NCBI RefSeq assembly: GCF_013414195.1
Contig: NZ_JAATTV010000013.1
Location: forward strand, 1-64,000
Source: Psychrobacter sp. BI730
GTDB lineage: Bacteria > Pseudomonadota > Gammaproteobacteria > Pseudomonadales > Moraxellaceae
Reading direction: 5' to 3'
Length of the DNA: 64,000 nucleotides
In this document: piece by piece, positions 60,127 to 64,000 of the stretch
Layout of the letters: each line of letters starts with the position of its first letter
Position numbering within the stretch: position 1 is the stretch's first letter
Position numbers and translations under genes: made by a program
The notes under the pieces: generated by a model
Database searches by the model: none
Told to the model about the DNA's origin: nothing
What the model saw: the letters and a program-made list of their open reading frames with translations, nothing else

Positions 60127-60684
60127 ATGAGTAACCAACTAAGTTTTGATGAATTACTAGACTATTTGGACAATCAAGAAAGCCAGTTCGTGCTAGATAG
60201 TGTCGCAGCGCATGGTTTTTTGACAGCGACGGTTATCGGTCGTCCATTGCCTAACTGGATGGATGCCCTGTTCGAAGGTCATGTAAGTGAAATTCCAGAC
60301 AACGTCATCGATGGTATCAAACGCTGGCGCGATTCGATCATGGCTGAGTTAAAAAATGAGACGCCTATTGAATTACCATTTGGTGAAGATGCTGGTAACG
60401 AAGAAGTGGCGGTTGATTTCTCTGACGAGTCAGACATCGTTGCTTGGTCAATCGGTTTTGTCGATGCCATGTATGGTGATGAAGCAAGCGATTGGTTCGA
60501 AGATGAAGAGACGGCAGAAGACGTAGCAGTATTGACCTTGCCTATGATCGTACTAAGCGGTATCGATGATGAAGATCCAGAGCTGTCTGAGATGCGTAAA
60601 GACGAAGACAAAATGGTACAGATGGCCAATAGCATCGAAGGTAATTTGACTGAATTATTCTTACTATTCCATACCAACGATTAA
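60127..60684 (+). CDS. UPF0149 (YecA/YgfB-family) protein
   Basis: A 185-residue acidic, all-helical cytoplasmic protein. It opens with LSFDELLDYLDNQESQ followed by HGFLTATVIGRPLPNWMDAL, matching the YgfB/YecA family pattern of a helix pair ending ...HGFLTA..I.P. WSIGFVDAM in the middle is also typical. Some relatives end in a SEC-C zinc motif; here it is absent. The function is unknown. AAGGA lies 9 nt before the ATG. Confidence 0.85.
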   Translation: MSNQLSFDELLDYLDNQESQFVLDSVAAHGFLTATVIGRPLPNWMDALFEGHVSEIPDNVIDGIKRWRDSIMAELKNETPIELPFGEDAGNEEVAVDFSDESDIVAWSIGFVDAMYGDEASDWFEDEETAEDVAVLTLPMIVLSGIDDEDPELSEMRKDEDKMVQMANSIEGNLTELFLLFHTND

Positions 60685-60692
60685 TAATGCTA

Positions 60693-60722
60693 AGAAACAG
60701 CGCTGCTAACGGTGCTGTTTCT
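60693..60722 (+). terminator. Possible terminator after the UPF0149 gene
   Basis: AGAAACAGC/GCTGTTTCT (60693-60701 with 60714-60722) is a 9-bp stem with a 12-nt loop. The following tract (GTCTTGTC) is a poor T run, so termination may be weak. Confidence 0.4.
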
Positions 60723-60792
60723 GTCTTGTCTATGCTGTATCGCAGCGCTTTGATTTACTATATATTTTATAAGTCACCGATAAGGTCATCCT

Positions 60793-61233
60793 ATGACTGT
60801 GCAACTCTCTAACCTTGAACACTTACCTAACTATCAAATTACCGAACGCCTAGACGTGGTGTACGGTAGTACCGTGCGCTCAAAGCACGTCGGTAAAGAC
60901 TTGTTTGCTGGGTTAAAAAACATCGTTGGCGGCGAGCTGACGGCTTATACCGAGCTATTAGAAGAGTCACGGCAAGAAGCAATCGATCGCATGATTGTCA
61001 AAGCAGAGGCGTTAGGTGCTGATGCGGTGGTCGGTCTACGTTTTTCGACTTCTAGCATCGCCCAAGGTGCGTCAGAGCTGTTTGTCTATGGGACTGCGGT
61101 CAAGGTCGCGCCGATATCACAGCAGCAGTATCAAAACCTACCAAGCGATGGTTACGACCATTCTAGTCAAAATACGAATACTCAGACCCAAGTCGCACCC
61201 GATGATTTACCGCGTTTCAATCCTTTTGGTTAA
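60793..61233 (+). CDS. YbjQ/UPF0145-family protein, soluble
   Basis: A 146-residue cytoplasmic protein with the whole YbjQ core: VVYGSTVRSKHVGKDLFAGL, VGGELTAYTELLEESRQEAI, and ALGADAVVGLRFSTSSIAQG up to VYGTAVKV. The family forms pentamers and is sometimes named heavy-metal-binding domain, though metal binding is not proved. A Gln/Asn-rich tail of about 35 residues ends DDLPRFNPFG. A diverged, membrane-anchored paralogue follows after 93 bp. Confidence 0.9.
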   Translation: MTVQLSNLEHLPNYQITERLDVVYGSTVRSKHVGKDLFAGLKNIVGGELTAYTELLEESRQEAIDRMIVKAEALGADAVVGLRFSTSSIAQGASELFVYGTAVKVAPISQQQYQNLPSDGYDHSSQNTNTQTQVAPDDLPRFNPFG

Positions 61234-61236
61234 TCC

Positions 61237-61296
61237 TATAATACTGAAAGCTACAATACTAAAAACTACAATACCGAATCCTATAATGCTAAAAGC
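61237..61296 (+). repeat. Four degenerate 15-bp tandem repeats between the YbjQ genes
   Basis: The units are TATAATACTGAAAGC (61237-61251), TACAATACTAAAAAC (61252-61266), TACAATACCGAATCC (61267-61281) and TATAATGCTAAAAGC (61282-61296). Each carries a TAYAAT hexamer like a -10 box. The array begins 3 bp after one stop codon and ends 30 bp before the next start. Confidence 0.85.
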
Positions 61297-61326
61297 ACCG
61301 ATGCTTTTTACGATGAGAAACGTGCT

Positions 61327-61833
61327 ATGAATGATTCACTCACGCAAGTGCTCATCAATTATGGGCCGTTTGTCTTCTTATTCGCCGCTGGCTGGTTCTT
61401 TGGGTCGCGCCATGAGCGTCAGCATTTGGCACAGCTAACAGTAGCAGAGCAAGCATTAGGCGATATCACTGTCTCAAGCGAACGTCTATACTGTCCCAAG
61501 TTAGCAGCGGGTAGTGAAGGCGAGCTGGTACTTGGTAGTGTCGTCATCGCTCAAGATTATTTCAAAATGATTATTGCTCGCGTACTAAGTGTCTTTGGCA
61601 AAAACTTAACCACCTACGAGACTTTGCTAGATCGTGCACGCCGCGAAGCCATCGTTCGTATGCGGACTGAGGCAAAAGCCAAAGGCTACACGCATATCTA
61701 CGGTTTACGTCTTGAGGTAACCAATGTCAACCAATTAGGTAGTATGGTCGAAGCCATCGCCTACGGTACAGCTGTTATCAGTATCGACCATATTCACTCT
61801 ACATCTGCTATAAATCATAAAATCCCCGCCTAA
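61327..61833 (+). CDS. YbjQ-like protein with N-terminal membrane anchor
   Basis: A 168-residue paralogue of the previous protein. Residues 8-25 (VLINYGPFVFLFAAGWFF) form one membrane helix, followed by a basic GSRHERQH stretch. The YbjQ-like core (about residues 58-160) includes LVLGSVVIAQDYFKMIIARV, FGKNLTTYETLLDRARREAI, and a final EAIAYGTAVISI. It lacks the classical GxD..GAD core at full strength (KAKGYTHIYGLRLEV instead). Probably cotranscribed with the soluble form. Function unknown. Confidence 0.85.
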   Translation: MNDSLTQVLINYGPFVFLFAAGWFFGSRHERQHLAQLTVAEQALGDITVSSERLYCPKLAAGSEGELVLGSVVIAQDYFKMIIARVLSVFGKNLTTYETLLDRARREAIVRMRTEAKAKGYTHIYGLRLEVTNVNQLGSMVEAIAYGTAVISIDHIHSTSAINHKIPA

Positions 61834-62138
61834 ATCATTTCTACTTTTTTATCAAGTGTAAAAACCTATAATTGACTGACGAGTAGTTAGAAAAATCAAA
61901 ACCATACACTTTTACAACGATATACTGAATTTTGCCGTTCCGTTATTATTTCGGTTCGTAGTAACCAGTTTTATCAAAAATTGTCGGTTTAAAAACACGA
62001 CTGTATGGAAAAGTGTCATATAAAGAGCTGACAACGTCGGTGGCTTTTACCCAAGATATCAGCAGGATTGGCTGATTGAGCATGACGAGGTTGTCATAAA
62101 CCTGCCCGTGTAAGGGCTCTATCTACAAGGATGTAGTT
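61834..62138 (+). other. Intergenic region before the BASS transporter
   Basis: 305 bp with no gene and no clear hairpin terminator or paired promoter boxes. It ends with an AAGGA ribosome-binding site. Confidence 0.4.
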
Positions 62139-63062
62139 ATGGAAGGTGTTGAGTTAGTCACGTTTATAAATGCAAAAGTCATTCCCATTAGTATCTTTTT
62201 GATTATGATGGGGATGGGATTGTCCTTAGTTACCAATGATTTTAAGAGAGTCGTCAAATACCCTAAAGCAGTCGCCATAGGCTTGACCAATCAGCTAATA
62301 TTTTTGCCGCTCGTAGGTTTTGCTTTGGCAACCACCATGTCTCTCGAGCCAGAGTATGCCGTTGGGGTTATGTTGCTAGTACTGTGTCCTGGTGGCACGA
62401 CATCGAATCTATTTACCTATTTAGCCAAAGGTGACGTCGCACTTTCGGTCACCATGACCGCTATTGCCAGTGTCATTACCGTATTTACCATTCCTATCGT
62501 CCTCAGTTTTTCGCTCGTATACTTTATGGGTGCGGGTAGTGAGTTTCAGTTGCCAGTGGTCAAGACCATGATCAGCCTAATTGCTCTGACTATCTTACCC
62601 GTCAGTATTGGTATGTTGATCAAACGCTATGCGCCTAACGCGGCAGACAAGGGACAGGTGATGGTGTCTCGTTTTGGCGTGATATTTTTGAGCTTCTTGG
62701 TACTTTTCTTAAGCTATGTGCAACGAGACATTATCGTTGAAGCGTTAATCGCTACTGGCCCTGTGGCATTAATATTGAATGTATCGACGATGGCGCTTGG
62801 TTATTACACCAGCAAATGGTTCGGTCTAAATCCTGCACAAAGACGCTCGATTACTATGGAAGTCGGCCTACAAAACAGTACGCTTTCAATGTTTATGGCA
62901 CTGACGCTATTGGCTAACTATAAGATGTCGATGACGCCAGCCATTTATACGCTAATCATGTTCTTGACCGCTGGTATCATGGTCAGAGTATTTACTGCCC
63001 AGCATAATAAAGCCAAAAGAACCGAGATAGAAAACAGTGTATTGGCAGCACGTAGAATGTAA
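62139..63062 (+). CDS. Bile acid:sodium symporter-family (BASS) transporter
   Basis: A 307-residue inner-membrane protein with eight to ten helices. MMGMGLSLVTNDFKRVVKYP (about 20-39) and LVLCPGGTTSNLFTYLAKGD (about 84-103, the sodium-site stretch) are typical of the BASS/ACR3 superfamily, as is TMEVGLQNSTLSMFMALTLL (second crossover helix). The substrate is unknown; bacterial relatives move bile acids, pyruvate, pantoate or other organic anions. AAGGA lies 8 nt before the ATG. It is convergent with the FNT gene. Confidence 0.9.
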   Translation: MEGVELVTFINAKVIPISIFLIMMGMGLSLVTNDFKRVVKYPKAVAIGLTNQLIFLPLVGFALATTMSLEPEYAVGVMLLVLCPGGTTSNLFTYLAKGDVALSVTMTAIASVITVFTIPIVLSFSLVYFMGAGSEFQLPVVKTMISLIALTILPVSIGMLIKRYAPNAADKGQVMVSRFGVIFLSFLVLFLSYVQRDIIVEALIATGPVALILNVSTMALGYYTSKWFGLNPAQRRSITMEVGLQNSTLSMFMALTLLANYKMSMTPAIYTLIMFLTAGIMVRVFTAQHNKAKRTEIENSVLAARRM

Positions 63063-63145
63063 GAGGTTGAAAATAACCGTAGTAACGCACTGTTGCGCCC
63101 GTTGAGACATTACTTGGCGAAAATCAACAGTGTATGGTTTAGTAA

Positions 63146-63192
63146 AAAAGCCCATAATCCGCTTTGTATAATGAAGCAGGTTATGGGCTTTT
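63146..63192. terminator. Bidirectional terminator between the BASS and FNT genes
   Basis: AAAAGCCCATAA/TTATGGGCTTTT (63146-63157 with 63181-63192), a perfect 12-bp stem with a 23-nt loop that can form an inner stem, flanked by A and T tracts. Confidence 0.9.
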
Positions 63193-63251
63193 GTGTTTAG
63201 TGCTCGTTTTAACCCAAACCAGTTCTAACTCAAATCAGTTTTATCTCAAGT

Positions 63252-64000
63252 CTAGAATCTTCGTCTGTCCATTTTCGCTCTTGCCTCGGCAGCTTGCTCT
63301 TTGACTTTTTCAATTTCAAATAAGAACGTACGATTTTTAAGCACCGCGACGAATACCACGCCGCCGACTGTATTGCCCACCAGTACCACGACTAAAAATA
63401 CCAAGTAGCGCCAGAGACTGACGGTATTGCCATACAGCAGCGCTGAAAATACTTCGATATTGCCCACGATACTATGATGTAAGCCCAAAAACCCGATACT
63501 ACCTGTAATTAGGGTTACCAGCACAATACGGCTAAGCGTATCCCGTGCAGAGGTTACTAGCCATGCTGCTACGCCCATCATCCAGCCTGCGAGTACTGCA
63601 CTACCAAAGATCACCCACCACTCAAAACCCAAAATATGCTCGGCATAGACATCAATGGCATGGTCTGTAAACAGATGCATATGCAGCCCTAAGCCAACCA
63701 TTAATGCCGAAAACAGACAGCCGCCAACGATATTACCAGCGATGACAATGCCCCATAGCCGTAACAGCTTATGTAGCGGTTCGATTTTATTTAGGACAGG
63801 CAAGCTTAAGAGGGAAGTCTGCTCTGTGAACAATAACGACTGACCAATCACCACGATAATAAAGCCAATTGGATACAGCAGTGACGACAGCACCATCGCA
63901 TAGCGACTGGGTATCACATCATTGAGTAGGGCAAACATCGATAAAATCATAAAAAAGCTGATGCCAATCTCTAGCCCAGCCGTAAAGGCACTGGTAAATA
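63252..64000 (-). CDS. Formate/nitrite transporter family protein (partial)
   Basis: The frame stays open past the Met at 63950 to the window edge, and the extra codons (FTSAFTAGLEIGISFF) continue the family pattern, so the start lies outside. Hydrophobic helices and the sequence YPIGFIIVVIGQSLLFTEQT, LLRLWGIVIAGNIVGGCLFS and HSIVGNIEVFSALLYG match the FocA/NirC fold (pentameric channel; His in the last block would be the gating His). The C-terminus is a basic cytoplasmic helix ending KMDRRRF. It could carry formate, nitrite or another small anion; which one is unknown. Confidence 0.88.
   Translation of the reverse strand, partial: FTSAFTAGLEIGISFFMILSMFALLNDVIPSRYAMVLSSLLYPIGFIIVVIGQSLLFTEQTSLLSLPVLNKIEPLHKLLRLWGIVIAGNIVGGCLFSALMVGLGLHMHLFTDHAIDVYAEHILGFEWWVIFGSAVLAGWMMGVAAWLVTSARDTLSRIVLVTLITGSIGFLGLHHSIVGNIEVFSALLYGNTVSLWRYLVFLVVVLVGNTVGGVVFVAVLKNRTFLFEIEKVKEQAAEARAKMDRRRF

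Noticed and set aside
61016..61330. Plus-strand frame of 104 codons overlapping the soluble YbjQ gene
   Set aside because: It is out of frame with a clear YbjQ domain. Its repeated I-x-L-K residues come from the 15-bp DNA repeat.

Overview
The window is chromosomal DNA of a gammaproteobacterium of the Moraxellaceae, most likely Psychrobacter. The evidence is the order tuf - tRNA-Trp - secE-nusG - rplKAJL - rpoBC, then ponA/mrcA divergent from pilMNOPQ - aroK - aroB - SPOR-type protein - gltB - gltD, as in Acinetobacter and its relatives, with moderate GC and protein sequences of this type. The genus is inferred from memory of such sequences, not from a search. No prophage, insertion sequence, CRISPR array, rRNA or integron was seen. 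The region is mostly stable core genome with a few accessory genes.

Layout. 1-13.7 kb: the 3' end of tuf, a tRNA-Trp with a good promoter, secE, nusG, four ribosomal protein genes and rpoB/rpoC, with a long leader before rplJ and a strong attenuator-like hairpin between rplL and rpoB. 13.8-25.9 kb: a small conserved protein, PBP1a, the type IV pilus assembly and secretin operon pilMNOPQ, two shikimate pathway genes and a SPOR-type membrane protein. 26-33 kb: both glutamate synthase subunits. 33-38.6 kb: a FUSC-type membrane protein, an orphan polyamine-binding lipoprotein, an SDR, a HAD phosphatase and a PEBP-like exported protein. 39-40.1 kb: two tandem BLUF-like photoreceptor genes. 40.2-50 kb: parC, a VWA lipoprotein, two tandem fadD-type acyl-CoA ligases and RNase PH. 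50-57.5 kb: small membrane or exported proteins, hemJ, bioB, an SCP2-domain protein, a DUF368 (PopT-type) transporter and serB. 57.9-64 kb: an Smp-type membrane protein, an acidic protein, a UPF0149 protein, two YbjQ-family proteins, a bile-acid:sodium symporter homologue and a formate/nitrite transporter cut by the window edge.

How the parts relate. The first block supplies translation, transcription and Sec export. PBP1a, PilMNOPQ and the SPOR-type protein act in the cell wall and envelope. GltBD with SerB, AroKB and BioB are biosynthetic. Most genes outside the ribosomal and pilus operons look like single transcription units ended by strong hairpins with T runs, many of them shared between convergent genes.

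Most interesting region: the BLUF pair at 39.0-40.1 kb. It looks like a tandem duplication that carried its leader and terminator along. The terminator between the copies has decayed, and the first copy appears to have lost the flavin-contacting Asn. Other points are degenerate 15-bp and 17-bp tandem repeats in two intergenic regions, an apparent gene remnant at 50.74-50.95 kb, paired YbjQ proteins (one soluble, one membrane-anchored), and several hairpins with mutually exclusive pairings. I did not find a clear new multi-gene system.
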